Numbered from the stretch's first letter, positions 16,696 through 25,449 are shown. The stretch: 64,000 nucleotides of DNA from an uncultured Bacilli bacterium (GCA_934119955.1 CAKOSZ010000006.1:1-64000), one strand, 5' to 3'. Translations and numbers: made by a program. Notes: generated from the sequence alone by a model not told the origin.

Positions 16696-17616
16696 AAGTT
16701 TAAGAATTTCTTTTTTGGATAATCCTGTTACTTCTTCAATATCTTCAATTTTATATTTTTTCTTGAACATATTTTTGACAATTTCAAGATTGCGTTTAAA
16801 AATACCTTGCTCACGACCTTGAAGACGTCCTTCTTCACGAAAACCTTCCATGTAGAATTCTCTTCTTTTATCTGGATCATAAAATCTTGCAACTAATAAA
16901 CTATCATCGTTCATATACTCTAACATCTCCTTTACTTCATTTTTTAATTCATCATCAAAGTCACTTGGAGCATTATCTAATAATTCATAGAATTTTGTCC
17001 ACTCATTTTCAAGTAATAAGGCTCCCATAAAACATAACTTTTTAAAATATAAATCTTCTTTCTTGATACTTTCATCATACCACATTTTATAAAGTTTTAA
17101 AATATTTACATGATATATTTTTAACTTATCTGTTAAAATATTTTTATTAATATCTTGAATTAAATAAGCATTTCGACATTTATCTTGTCTTTTGACATCA
17201 CATAAATTTAAATTAAACTGAATAGCAGGTATTAAATCTTTATAATTATTCTTTGTTTGAATATTAGTAGTATAAGCATCTGCAAGGTAAGCAATATTTC
17301 TATCTATGATATTTTTATTTAAACTAGATACTCTATTCATTTCAATTGATATTTTAAATTTATTATTAGTATTAACTAAATATAATAAATCTTTTATCAT
17401 TTTAGTATCAATTATTCTTTTATCACTTTTACTACTTGATATTATTATTTTACCAACTAAATCCTTATAATTTATAAAAGTTAGACAACTTATAAAATAA
17501 GTAGCAAGATTTAAATATTTTTTGTTTCCTAGATTTTGAAATATTAAATCATATACCAAAGGAACAAATAAATTAGGATTACTCGTGTGCTCCTTTAAAG
17601 TTTTTAACTCTAACAT
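16681..17616 (-). CDS. Rpn-family PD-(D/E)XK nuclease / transposase-like protein
   Basis: The 311-aa protein fits the Rpn/PDDEXK_2 family (recombination-promoting nucleases, often annotated as putative transposases). The core appears as an N-terminal PLVYDLIFQNLGNKKYL block, an Asp-containing segment (DKRIIDTKMI) and the catalytic-type KISIEMNR; the usual IEMQ glutamine is Asn here. The C-terminus has the characteristic EGFREEGRLQGREQGIF run and a short helix-turn-helix-like tail (IEEVTGLSKKEILKLK). Members cleave DNA non-specifically and raise recA-independent recombination in E. coli; many are multicopy and mobile. The ribosome binding site is AGGAGG, 17624-17629 on the minus strand. No inverted repeats or target duplications are visible around it. 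Confidence 0.75.
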   Translation of the reverse strand: MLELKTLKEHTSNPNLFVPLVYDLIFQNLGNKKYLNLATYFISCLTFINYKDLVGKIIISSSKSDKRIIDTKMIKDLLYLVNTNNKFKISIEMNRVSSLNKNIIDRNIAYLADAYTTNIQTKNNYKDLIPAIQFNLNLCDVKRQDKCRNAYLIQDINKNILTDKLKIYHVNILKLYKMWYDESIKKEDLYFKKLCFMGALLLENEWTKFYELLDNAPSDFDDELKNEVKEMLEYMNDDSLLVARFYDPDKRREFYMEGFREEGRLQGREQGIFKRNLEIVKNMFKKKYKIEDIEEVTGLSKKEILKLKEEN

Positions 17617-17708
17617 ACCTAAACCTCCTTTCTAGGATCTTTTCTCGTCCTAAATATAATATAAGAAAATGCCATATTTTTTGAAAAAATTTTTTTAATT
17701 TTTTTACC

Positions 17709-17866
17709 CTTATTTTATAAGGCTTTGCAAGTGATGAAATGTGAAGAAGTTTCACATTTTTAAAAAATTAAACTAAATATAAAAAAATAAATAACAATTA
17801 AATAAATAAGTATAGATTATCTAAAAATAAATTTGTATAAAAACGTCTAAACTTACTAGACTTTTT
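17709..17866. other. Gene-free stretch with three strong hairpins
   Basis: The 17617-17903 gap holds CCTTAT-TTT-ATAAGG at about 17708-17722, then AAATGTGAA-GAAGT-TTCACATTT (17737-17759, followed by T residues) and GTCTA-AACTTAC-TAGAC with a T run (17846-17866). The last two look like + strand terminators although no + strand gene precedes them. They may belong to a small RNA, the leader of the minus-strand nuclease gene, or a vanished gene. Confidence 0.45.
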
Positions 17867-17903
17867 AATTAAATTCTTATATAATTTAATTATAGGAGGA
17901 GTT

Positions 17904-18032
17904 ATGCAGGAATTAAAAACAATATCAAATCAAGAACTCTTAGATTTACATAAAAGTATAATGGATTTTATTAAGTATTTAGAAACAGAACAAAAAAATA
18001 CAGAAAAATTAGGTGAAGATAATGCTAAATGA
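17904..18032 (+). CDS. Small protein (42 aa), unknown
   Basis: ATG 17904 follows a very good ribosome binding site, TAGGAGGAG, and a TATAAT at 17880-17885. The product (start MQELKTISNQELLDLHKS) is soluble, charged and helical, with a short coiled-coil-like segment IKYLETEQKNTEKL. Its stop codon overlaps the beginning of the next gene, which points to translational coupling. It could be an accessory partner of the 507-aa protein that follows. No family recognised. Confidence 0.6.
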   Translation: MQELKTISNQELLDLHKSIMDFIKYLETEQKNTEKLGEDNAK

Positions 18033-19545
18033 TGTTTTAAAAGATATTGAAATAAATAAAGAATTACTAACTAATTTACCTAAGAATAATGTTAAAAATA
18101 TAAATAAATCCTTAGAAAAAATTAATTCTTTACTTGAAACTTATAATCAAAAGTTAAAAGAAGTAGAAAAAGAGATGCAAATAAGATATGAAACCTATAA
18201 GAACTATCAAATTAATCCTCAAATAGATGAAAAGAAAAATAAAAGAGATGATTTATTTAATAAACTTTATTTATTAGATAACAAAAGCCCATATGAAAAA
18301 AGTGGATTAAGTAGACTTATCTATGATTTAGAGAAATCCTTTAATAATGATTTAGTAAGTGTTAATGAAACTATTAAAAAAATTATAGATGTTTTTACAA
18401 ATATTGGAATTAATTTAACAATTAATGATTTTGATTATACTTATTATGTTAATATTTATATGAATAATTTTCTTGAAAATAAAAGCTTTGCTGAATTAAG
18501 ACTATGTTTTGAAGATATTTATTTTAAATCTCCAACTTTATTTAAACAAATAAGTTTAAATTTTAAATATTTATATTATAAAAATATAAAACAATTTACA
18601 GAGTATTATAAAAAACAAGAAAATGAATTATTAAATGATAAAACTAAAAAAGATATTTATAAAGAGTTTTTTATCTTAAATGATAATTATCAAACTAGTT
18701 TATTAGAAGATAAATATACCTTAGTTACAAATTTATTAAATGGTAAGTTAAATTTTAAAAATTACTATAAAGAAGAAATAACTAAGACATTTAAATTGTT
18801 TATAGATAAAGAGTTAACTGATGATGATATTAATAATTTAAAGCCAACAATTAGTAATTTATTAAAATCATTATATGAATATCAAGGATATTTAAAATAT
18901 AGTTTTATAATAGATGATTTGAAGAAAAAATATCAAGAAAAAGATAAATATAAGAATATTTCATCTAGTAAATATAAAGAATTATTAAAAAAACAAAATA
19001 GTTTATTTAAAAATAATAAAAAGATTAAAAGATTACTTAGAAAAAGAGTACCTGATAGAATTAAAATAAATAATTTGATAAATATTTCTTTGGGTATTAC
19101 AGATGAACTTGATAATTTATATTTAGAGTATGAAGAGAATTTGTTTTTAGAATTATTTTTAAATACTAATTTAGATACAACTATATTTGATATTTTAAAT
19201 ATTAGTTTGGCAAGTTACGTTTATCTTGTTAAAATATTTAAAATGCAAGACGAGGAAATAGATAATGAAACTTTGAATTTACATATAGAAGAGTTTATTA
19301 AATTTGTTAGAGAAACTAGATTTACAGTTTTAAATCATATTAAATTAGATAGTAATGATGATTTAGATCATATAATTATTGATAAATATAATTTACTTGG
19401 TTTAAATCTTTTGAAAGATAGTTTAAAAAATGATTTAGATAATTTGATTTTAAATAGTAATATTATACTTAATTATTATTATGTAACAGGTATTAATTTG
19501 GGTAATATAAATTATTTAATTGAATGTGATAAATTAAATAAGTGA
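18022..19545 (+). CDS. Large helical soluble protein of unknown function
   Basis: From ATG 18022 the protein is 507 aa. Nearly all of it is predicted by eye to be helical: Lys/Asn/Leu/Ile-rich, with a coiled-coil-like N-terminus (about residues 20-60) and no membrane segment, signal peptide, Cys cluster or catalytic motif. A basic patch, NNKKIKRLLRKRVPDRIK, lies in the middle. An in-frame GTG at 18013 is possible, but AGGTGA sits correctly for ATG 18022. The start overlaps the 42-aa gene by 11 bp, so the two form one unit. The family is not recognised; a structural, secretion-substrate or phage-derived role cannot be separated on sequence alone. Confidence 0.6.
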   Translation: MLNDVLKDIEINKELLTNLPKNNVKNINKSLEKINSLLETYNQKLKEVEKEMQIRYETYKNYQINPQIDEKKNKRDDLFNKLYLLDNKSPYEKSGLSRLIYDLEKSFNNDLVSVNETIKKIIDVFTNIGINLTINDFDYTYYVNIYMNNFLENKSFAELRLCFEDIYFKSPTLFKQISLNFKYLYYKNIKQFTEYYKKQENELLNDKTKKDIYKEFFILNDNYQTSLLEDKYTLVTNLLNGKLNFKNYYKEEITKTFKLFIDKELTDDDINNLKPTISNLLKSLYEYQGYLKYSFIIDDLKKKYQEKDKYKNISSSKYKELLKKQNSLFKNNKKIKRLLRKRVPDRIKINNLINISLGITDELDNLYLEYEENLFLELFLNTNLDTTIFDILNISLASYVYLVKIFKMQDEEIDNETLNLHIEEFIKFVRETRFTVLNHIKLDSNDDLDHIIIDKYNLLGLNLLKDSLKNDLDNLILNSNIILNYYYVTGINLGNINYLIECDKLNK

Positions 19546-19594
19546 TTATTATATTAAAAATGATAAAAAAAGTGTTTTATTAAAGTAAGTTATA

Positions 19595-19623
19595 TTGCAT
19601 ATAAAAACTTGATGTGATATACT
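19595..19623 (+). promoter_or_regulatory. Promoter of the SipW/TasA-like export operon
   Basis: TTGCAT (19595-19600) and TATACT (19618-19623) with 17-bp spacing, plus the TGn extension at 19615. The leader is very short: the ribosome binding site AGAGGTGG begins near the expected transcription start. Confidence 0.75.
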
Positions 19624-19638
19624 TTGAGAGGTGGTAAA

Positions 19639-20160
19639 GTGAAGAAAGTAGTAAAATTTTTAGGATTAATTGTAATTGTTGTTTATATGGTAGTGGCTGT
19701 GTTTTTAACAGTATGTTTACTTAATTACAATAAATATAATATAACGGAATTAGGAAAAAATTCTTTAATAATTGTTAAAGATGATGATTTAGAACCTAGT
19801 TATAAAAAGAATGATTTAGTTGTTGTTTATAAAAACAATAATGAAGATATTAAAGTAGGAGATAAGATATTCTTCTATAATGCTTATCAAAATCAAGTAA
19901 GTGTTAATTTAGGTGATGTTACTGGGGTTAGAAGAGTTAACGAAAAAGAATATACTTATACAATGGAAGGTAATTTACAAGTATCTAGTGAATATGTAAT
20001 TGGGGCATCCAAAACAAGTAAAACTTATAATGGCTATGGAAAAATACTAGCAACTCTTGAATCTAAGTGGGGATTTTTGCTTATTATAATTTTACCAATT
20101 TTAGTATTATTTATTTATCAAATATATGCAGTTATTCTTGAAGTTAAAAGGAATGACTGA
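19639..20160 (+). CDS. Catalytically degenerate SipW-like signal peptidase homologue
   Basis: The 173-aa protein has the architecture of SipW-type signal peptidase I: an N-terminal membrane helix (about residues 8-28), a signal peptidase beta-fold and a C-terminal helix (SKWGFLLIIILPILVLFIYQIYAVI). The catalytic motif SGSMxP is replaced by DDDLEP (Asp50 where Ser should be) and the following THR motif is lost (VTGVRRV has no His). VGDKIFFYN and EYVIGASKT align with the usual VGDVITF and VVGKV. It should therefore be unable to cleave, but could hold substrates or scaffold the active SipW two genes on. I start it at GTG 19639, after GAGAGGTGG; a TTG at 19624 is inside that site. The stop overlaps the next start (TGATG). 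Confidence 0.8.
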   Translation: MKKVVKFLGLIVIVVYMVVAVFLTVCLLNYNKYNITELGKNSLIIVKDDDLEPSYKKNDLVVVYKNNNEDIKVGDKIFFYNAYQNQVSVNLGDVTGVRRVNEKEYTYTMEGNLQVSSEYVIGASKTSKTYNGYGKILATLESKWGFLLIIILPILVLFIYQIYAVILEVKRND

Positions 20161-20765
20161 TGAATAAAAAGGTAAAATTACTTTTATCAATTTTGTTTTT
20201 AATAGTTTTTGTCTATACAGTTTATAATATATATGAAACGTATGCTTTACTTGAAACAGATGAAATTGTAACAAATGATTTTAATACAGCAAATTGGAAT
20301 ATTTTAATAAATGATACTCTTTTAGGAGAGGGCTCATCAACTTTTTTGGTTGATAAGATTAAAATAGATGATAATAGTTTTGTTAAAGAAAATAAATTAG
20401 CACCTGGAACTAGTGGATATTTTGATATTTCAATAGATCCTAGTTCAACTGATGTATCAATTAGATATGATGTAAGTTTCGATTTTTCAAAGGTACCGCA
20501 GGGAATTGATATTGTAAGTATTAAAGAGACATCAGGTAGTTCTTTAATTAAAACAGGGGAAAATACTTATACTAATGTAATTACATTAAATGAAATAAAA
20601 GAGAATAAAAAGAATAATATTAGGGTTAATGTTGTTTGGAATAATATTGAAGAAAATAGTGTTGAAGATTCTATGATAGGTTTAATTTATAATAATAAAT
20701 TAGATATTCCAGTTACAGTAATGGTTACTCAGTATTTAGGGGAAGAAATAAAAGAATATGAATAG
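20160..20765 (+). CDS. TasA/camelysin-like secreted protein
   Basis: The 201-aa protein has an N-terminal signal (residues 4-26) ending in YETYA with LLETDE following, which matches the cleavage region of SipW-dependent TasA-family proteins. It then shows an Ig-like beta-rich body: TANWNILINDT, a KLAPGTSGYFDISIDPSSTDVSIRYDV block that matches the TasA pattern (LxPGxxG-x-hydrophobic-x-I-x-N), and further strands. TasA and camelysin make biofilm fibres or act as cell-surface metalloproteases; no HExxH is present, so a fibre or matrix role is the better guess. It is directly followed by the active-looking SipW and overlaps the preceding gene by one base. Confidence 0.7.
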   Translation: MNKKVKLLLSILFLIVFVYTVYNIYETYALLETDEIVTNDFNTANWNILINDTLLGEGSSTFLVDKIKIDDNSFVKENKLAPGTSGYFDISIDPSSTDVSIRYDVSFDFSKVPQGIDIVSIKETSGSSLIKTGENTYTNVITLNEIKENKKNNIRVNVVWNNIEENSVEDSMIGLIYNNKLDIPVTVMVTQYLGEEIKEYE

Positions 20766-20777
20766 TGTGGTGATTAA

Positions 20778-21596
20778 ATGAAAAAATTAGAAAAAGTAAT
20801 TCAAATAATAATTAATACTTGTTTAGTTTTTTCTTTAATTGCCATTTTATTTTGTGCTTCAGGATTTATTCAATTAAAAGCCTTAAAAAGACCTTATGTT
20901 GACTTTTTTGGTTATACATTTTTTTCGGTTGCAACAGGTAGTATGCGACCAACTTTGGAAGTTCAAGATATTATAATTGTTAAAATAACAGATGATGTTA
21001 AAGTAGGAGATGTTATTACTTATCAAGATAATAAAGATTTTGTAACTCATAGAGTAGTATCTAATAATAAAGATAAATTTATTACTAAGGGTGATTATAA
21101 TAACACCGAAGATAAACCAATTGAATCTAAGCAAGTAGTTGGAAAAATGGTTTGTAAAATACCTAATTTAGGAGTTATTGGTAAGGTTTTACTAACTCCA
21201 AAGGTTTTTGTTTCTATTGTTGTAACTTTATTCTTGTTTTGTATAAGTTTTTCTTATGTGCCAGATAATAAAAAAGAAGGTAGTCTTAAAACTAAATTTA
21301 GTAAATTATTTAAAAGTAAAAAGAAAAATAATGATAATCTTGTTAAAGTAATTCAAACTGAGAAACAACCTGATTTAAATTTAAAAGAAGTTTGTACCAA
21401 GTTAAATAACAAAAAACAAATTGATTTAGGGGAAACTGCTGAATTGTTTTTGAATTTAAAAGAATTAGAACAAGAAGAAAAGAAAATAAAAGATAAACTT
21501 GTAAGTAAAAGTAGTGGTAAAACTAAACCTAAGAAAAAAATGGATTTGGATAAAACTTGCGAATATGTTTTTGCTTTTAATAAGAAGGATAAGTAG
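20778..21596 (+). CDS. sipW: SipW-type signal peptidase I
   Basis: Membrane serine endopeptidase that processes TasA-like exported proteins. Residues 10-30 are a membrane helix, Ser55 sits in ATGSMRPTL, and the ER/SipW-type His is His91 in THRVV, followed by FITKGDYN (Asp106). This Ser-His pattern, instead of Ser-Lys, is diagnostic of SipW. A second hydrophobic segment is at about 138-158 (VFVSIVVTLFLFCISF). Unusually, a charged cytoplasmic tail of about 110 residues follows (LNLKEVCTKLNNKKQIDLGE and further Lys/Glu-rich helices), which most SipW proteins lack. Its neighbours are the likely substrates. GTGGTGA is the ribosome binding site. Confidence 0.9.
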   Translation: MKKLEKVIQIIINTCLVFSLIAILFCASGFIQLKALKRPYVDFFGYTFFSVATGSMRPTLEVQDIIIVKITDDVKVGDVITYQDNKDFVTHRVVSNNKDKFITKGDYNNTEDKPIESKQVVGKMVCKIPNLGVIGKVLLTPKVFVSIVVTLFLFCISFSYVPDNKKEGSLKTKFSKLFKSKKKNNDNLVKVIQTEKQPDLNLKEVCTKLNNKKQIDLGETAELFLNLKELEQEEKKIKDKLVSKSSGKTKPKKKMDLDKTCEYVFAFNKKDK

Positions 21597-21603
21597 GCGT
21601 TTT

Positions 21604-22176
21604 ATGTTATCATTAAAGAGATTAAAATTATCATTTAAACTTATTATTGTTTTAGTTTTAGTTGTTTTGATTTTAATAATAGTACCAACTACACTTTCAA
21701 AGTATCAATCAATTTCTAGTAGTAATGCTAATGTTGATATTGCATTTTACATAATATCTTCTAGTATGCAAACAGAAAACTTGGTAATGAAAGAAATAGG
21801 ACCTTCCACAGAACCTTATATTTATACATTTTCAGTTTCTAACTTTGAAGATGATAAAAGATTAGAGACCAAGGCTAAATATAATATTATGGTAAAAACA
21901 ACAACTAATATTCCTTTTGTCTATAAATTATATAAAGTTAATGGAACAAATTTAGAAGATTTATCTTTGAATGAAAGAGTAATAACTGATGAAGATGGGA
22001 TGTATTTTCGAATAATTGAAACAAGTGACTATGAATTTGGATTTGAAGAAAAGACGACTGATTTATATCAATTATATATATATTACCCAGAAGAGTATAG
22101 TACTTATGAATATCAAAATATAGTAGAAAATATAAGTATAACAATTGATTCTAAACAAGTATTAGAAAGTGATTAA
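21604..22176 (+). CDS. Secreted/anchored protein of the SipW cluster
   Basis: From ATG 21604 the protein is 190 aa. A basic N-terminus (MLSLKRLKLSFK) precedes one membrane segment (IIVLVLVVLILIIVPTTLS), then KYQSISSSNANVDIAFYI, which resembles the S-K-Y processing region of SipW substrates. The remaining 140 residues look beta-rich, with Tyr/Thr/Glu, and one repeated motif type (NIMVKTTTNIPFVYKLYKV). It is the last gene of the unit and a strong terminator follows. It is likely a minor component exported and processed with the TasA-like protein. An upstream in-frame ATG (21514) overlaps sipW by 83 bp and is unlikely to be used. Confidence 0.65.
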   Translation: MLSLKRLKLSFKLIIVLVLVVLILIIVPTTLSKYQSISSSNANVDIAFYIISSSMQTENLVMKEIGPSTEPYIYTFSVSNFEDDKRLETKAKYNIMVKTTTNIPFVYKLYKVNGTNLEDLSLNERVITDEDGMYFRIIETSDYEFGFEEKTTDLYQLYIYYPEEYSTYEYQNIVENISITIDSKQVLESD

Positions 22177-22190
22177 TTAATTTTAGAAAT

Positions 22191-22226
22191 AAAATAATAG
22201 TTAGGTGTTTAGCTATTATTTTTTTG
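22191..22226 (+). terminator. Intrinsic terminator of the SipW cluster
   Basis: AATAATAG (22193-22200), loop, CTATTATT (22213-22220) and seven T. The stretch 22227-22460 beyond it holds no gene that I can support. Confidence 0.8.
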
Positions 22227-22464
22227 TACAATAGGAAATATTTAATGATTAATTAATTTAAAAGTTATGAGATTTGAGTTAATTTTAATTAAGGTAAAAG
22301 ATTTTGTATATTTTTAGTAATTTCCTTTATAGTTTAACGTAGGATAAAAAATATGGTATAAAGATAAAATAGCATGAGAAAAACTAAAATTATATAAAAT
22401 TTATAAAAAAATCCTAAAAATATTAAAAAAAATGAAAAAAGATGAAATAAAGTTAAAAAATTAC

Positions 22465-22493
22465 TTGCTTTTCTTGTTTTACTATGCTAAAAT
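22465..22493 (+). promoter_or_regulatory. Promoter of the S10 ribosomal operon
   Basis: TTGCTT (22465-22470) and TAAAAT (22488-22493), spacing 17 bp, with a TGC extension upstream of the -10 box. Transcription should start near 22500. Confidence 0.8.
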
Positions 22494-22499
22494 ACTAGT

Positions 22500-22602
22500 C
22501 GTGTTTGATTGCTTAGATGTGCAAGGTTGCTGATACACGCGGTTACGTTGTTCGGGTTATTTGCACGGAGCAAGCCTATACCAGATATAGACGAAAGGAA
22601 GT
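22500..22602 (+). promoter_or_regulatory. Structured leader of the S10 operon
   Basis: This leader is clearly richer in G+C than its surroundings. Long-range pairings are visible: CGTGT (22500-22504) with ACACG (22535-22539), TGCAA (22520-22524) with TTGCA (22561-22565), and GGTTGCT (22525-22531) with AGCAAGCC (22569-22576, one bulge). Some of these are mutually exclusive, as expected for a regulatory RNA. The box GGTTGCTGATACACGCGG resembles the GGTTGCTGACACACCCGG-like segment in rpsJ leaders of other Bacilli. The ligand is unproven; a ribosomal protein is the obvious candidate. Confidence 0.6.
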
Positions 22603-22610
22603 GACATGAT

Positions 22611-22925
22611 ATGTCAAAACAAGTAGTTCGCATAAGATTAAAAGCGTACGATCATAGAATACTTGATAATGCCTGTACTAAAATCGTTGAAACTGTTAAA
22701 AGATCAGGTGGAGAAATTAGTGGACCAGTACCACTACCTACTGAAATTGAAAAGTTTACAATTTTAAGAGCAGTTCACAAGTATAAAGATAGTCGTGAAC
22801 AATTTGAAATGAGAACACATAAAAGACTTATCGATATCAAAAATCCAAGTAAGGAAATCATTGATGCTTTAACACATCTTGATTTACCAAGTGGTGTTGA
22901 TATTGATATTAAACAAAAAAACTAG
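22611..22925 (+). CDS. rpsJ: 30S ribosomal protein S10
   Basis: First gene of the S10-spc-alpha operon. The 104-aa product has the S10 signatures [32 protein letters not shown] and [11 protein letters not shown]10 sits in the 30S head and also acts as NusE in antitermination. The start is ATG 22611, after AAAGGAAGTGA. It is preceded by the structured leader and strong promoter at 22465, so this is the control point for all downstream genes. Confidence 0.98.
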   Translation: MSKQVVRIRLKAYDHRILDNACTKIVETVKRSGGEISGPVPLPTEIEKFTILRAVHKYKDSREQFEMRTHKRLIDIKNPSKEIIDALTHLDLPSGVDIDIKQKN

Positions 22926-22963
22926 TATTACTAGAAAAAAAATGAAAAGAGAGGAAAAGTAAA

Positions 22964-23698
22964 ATGAAAGGAATCTTAGGTAGAAAGATCGGGATGACCC
23001 AAGTATTTTCTAAAAATGGTAAGTTAATTCCTGTTACTGTTATTGAGGTAGAACCAAATGTTGTAACTCAAATTAAAACAACAGATAATGATGGATATGA
23101 AGCAATTCAAATTGCAAGCTTTACTGCCAAAGAGAAAAATACTACAAAAGCAAAAATGGGACATCTAAAAAAAGCAGGCTGTGAGCCTAAGCGCTTCTTA
23201 AAAGAAATAAGGGGAGTTAATATTAATGATTATACATTAGGTCAAACAATTGATGCTAGTATATTCAAAGAAGGAGAAATGGTTGACGTTTCAGGAATAT
23301 CAAAAGGAAAAGGTTTCCAAGGTGTTATTAAACGTTATAACCAAACACGTGGTCCTATGGGACATGGTAGTCAATATCATCGTGGAGTAGGTTCTCTTGG
23401 AACACTTCTTCCAATGCACGTATTAAAAGGTAAGAAATTACCAGGACATATGGGACATGTTCTTACAACTGTACAAAATTTACAAGTTGTAAAAGTTGAT
23501 CTTGAAAATAACATTATTTTAATAAGTGGTAATGTTCCAGGTCCTAAAAAATCATTAGTTGTAATTAAAACAGCTGTTAAAAATCCTAATAAAGTAAATG
23601 AAGTAGAAGAATTAGTATTCTATGAAGTTGAAGAAAATGAAACAGATACTAATGAAGTAAAAGAAGAAACTACAAACGAAGGAGAAACACAAGAATAA
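22964..23698 (+). CDS. rplC: 50S ribosomal protein L3
   Basis: L3 binds near the peptidyl-transferase centre and the 3' end of 23S rRNA. Recognised by [15 protein letters not shown] at the N-terminus and the central loop [21 protein letters not shown] region reaching toward the active centre. At 244 aa it is longer than most bacterial L3 (about 205-210): the extra 30 residues form an acidic Glu/Thr-rich tail ([21 protein letters not shown] region) with no obvious function. Confidence 0.97.
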   Translation: MKGILGRKIGMTQVFSKNGKLIPVTVIEVEPNVVTQIKTTDNDGYEAIQIASFTAKEKNTTKAKMGHLKKAGCEPKRFLKEIRGVNINDYTLGQTIDASIFKEGEMVDVSGISKGKGFQGVIKRYNQTRGPMGHGSQYHRGVGSLGTLLPMHVLKGKKLPGHMGHVLTTVQNLQVVKVDLENNIILISGNVPGPKKSLVVIKTAVKNPNKVNEVEELVFYEVEENETDTNEVKEETTNEGETQE

Positions 23699-23719
23699 TC
23701 TTGTTGTAAGGAGGATATA

Positions 23720-24313
23720 ATGGAAAAGTTAAACATTAAGTTAAACAAAGAAGTCTTTGAGATTACCCCTAACGATAATGTTGTTCGTGATGCTATTAAT
23801 GTAGCAAGATGTGGTCTTCGTCAAGGAACTTATAAAGTAAAAAATAGAAGTGAAGTATCAGGTGGAGGTCGTAAACCTTGGAGACAAAAAGGAACAGGAC
23901 GTGCTAGACAAGGTTCAATTCGTGCACCACAATGGAGAGGTGGAGGAATTGCTCTTGGACCAGTACCACGTGATTACTCATTAAAAATGAATCGTAAAGA
24001 AAGAGTATTAGCATTAAAATCTGTTTTATCATATAAAGTTTTAGATAAAGAATTAATCGTTGTTGATGAAATAGTTATTGAAAAACCAAAAACAAAAGAA
24101 ATGTTAGAATTATTAAAAACATTAGAACTTACTGATAAAAAAGTTTTAATCGTTATGGGTGAATTAACAGAAAATGTAATTTTAGCAAGTCGTAACTTAC
24201 AAAATGTTTTAATTATGGAACCATACGAATTAAATGTTTTAGATATTATTAATGCTGATTACTTAGTTATGACTAAGGATGCCGTGAAAATGGTAGAGGA
24301 GGCACTTAAATAA
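23720..24313 (+). CDS. rplD: 50S ribosomal protein L4
   Basis: L4 lines the peptide exit tunnel; in E. coli it also represses its own operon. The 197-aa product has the tunnel-loop signature SGGGRKPWRQKGTGRARQGS and RAPQWRGGGIALGP. AAGGAGG lies just upstream. The stop overlaps rplW by one base, so the two genes are coupled. The gene could supply the regulator of the leader at 22500, but that is inference from other species. Confidence 0.97.
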   Translation: MEKLNIKLNKEVFEITPNDNVVRDAINVARCGLRQGTYKVKNRSEVSGGGRKPWRQKGTGRARQGSIRAPQWRGGGIALGPVPRDYSLKMNRKERVLALKSVLSYKVLDKELIVVDEIVIEKPKTKEMLELLKTLELTDKKVLIVMGELTENVILASRNLQNVLIMEPYELNVLDIINADYLVMTKDAVKMVEEALK

Positions 24314-24594
24314 TGAATACAAAATATTTAGATATTATTAAAGCCCCAGTAGTTACTGAAAAAAGTACTAATGGAAAAAATTTAAATCAATATACATTTA
24401 AAGTTGCTCCAAAATCATCAAAAACTGAAATTAAAGAAGCAATTGAAAAAATCTTTAATGTAGATGTTGTTGAAATAAGCACTTTAAATGAAAAAGTAAA
24501 AACAAAGAGAGTTGGTCGTTATACAGGACTTAGTAACCGTTCTAAAAAGGCAATTGTTACTTTAAAGGCTGGTCAAACGATCGAAATTAAATAG
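24313..24594 (+). CDS. rplW: 50S ribosomal protein L23
   Basis: L23 lies at the tunnel exit and docks trigger factor, SRP and SecY. The 93-aa product has the family start (DIIKAPVVTEKSTNG), FKVAPKSSKTEIKEAIE and NVDVVEISTLN. The length is normal. It shares one base with rplD, and AGAGGAGG inside the end of rplD is its ribosome binding site. Confidence 0.97.
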   Translation: MNTKYLDIIKAPVVTEKSTNGKNLNQYTFKVAPKSSKTEIKEAIEKIFNVDVVEISTLNEKVKTKRVGRYTGLSNRSKKAIVTLKAGQTIEIK

Positions 24595-24606
24595 GAGGGT
24601 AGTAAA

Positions 24607-25437
24607 ATGGCTATTAAAAATTTTAAACCAACTACAAATGCTAGACGTAAGATGTCAACCCTTGTAAATGAAGAAATTACTAAAACTACTCCTGAAAAAA
24701 GTTTAACAGTAAGCATGAAAAAGAATGGTGGACGTAATAACCAAGGACGTATCACTGTTAGACATCATGGTGGCGGAGAAAAAAGAAAATATCGTATTAT
24801 TGATTTCAAAAGAAATAAATTTGATATTGAAGGACGTGTTGCAAGTGTTGAATACGATCCAAACAGATCAGCAAATATTGCTTTAATCAATTATATTGAT
24901 GGAGAAAAAAGATATATAATTGCTCCAAAAGGAATTAAAGTTGGAGATAAAGTTGTATCAGGAGAAAATGTTGATATCAAAATAGGAAATGCTTTACCTA
25001 TTATGAATATTCCAGTAGGTACAGTAGTTCACAACATTGAACTTCGTCCAAAGAAAGGTGCAAGTCTTGCAAGATCTGCGGGTACTAGTGCTCAAATTCT
25101 TGGTCGTGAAGGTAAGTATGTAATGGTTCGTTTATCAAGTGGCGAACAAAGAATGATTTTAGGAACTTGTATGGCAACAATCGGTGAAGTAGGAAATGCT
25201 GATTATGAATTAGTTCATTTAGGAAAAGCTGGTAGAAGTCGTCATATGGGAATTCGTCCAACTGTACGTGGTTCTGTTATGAACCCTAATGATCACCCAC
25301 ATGGTGGTGGAGAAGGTCGTGCACCAGTTGGTCGTAAAGGACCTGTTACACCTTGGGGTAAACCTGCACTTGGATATAAAACTCGTAAAAAGAAAGCTAG
25401 CGACAAGTTTATTGTTCGTAGAAGAAATGCTAAATAA
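24607..25437 (+). CDS. rplB: 50S ribosomal protein L2
   Basis: L2 is needed for subunit association and peptidyl transfer. The 276-aa product shows [17 protein letters not shown], the [18 protein letters not shown] segment, and the conserved C-terminal [15 protein letters not shown] with the functionally important His. All blocks are intact. AGGAGGG precedes the start. Confidence 0.98.
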   Translation: MAIKNFKPTTNARRKMSTLVNEEITKTTPEKSLTVSMKKNGGRNNQGRITVRHHGGGEKRKYRIIDFKRNKFDIEGRVASVEYDPNRSANIALINYIDGEKRYIIAPKGIKVGDKVVSGENVDIKIGNALPIMNIPVGTVVHNIELRPKKGASLARSAGTSAQILGREGKYVMVRLSSGEQRMILGTCMATIGEVGNADYELVHLGKAGRSRHMGIRPTVRGSVMNPNDHPHGGGEGRAPVGRKGPVTPWGKPALGYKTRKKKASDKFIVRRRNAK

Positions 25438-25449
25438 GGAGAGTAAGAT

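Noticed and set aside
16681..17616. An insertion sequence carrying the Rpn-type gene
   Set aside because: No terminal inverted repeats or target-site duplication could be found around it; kept only as a nuclease-like gene.
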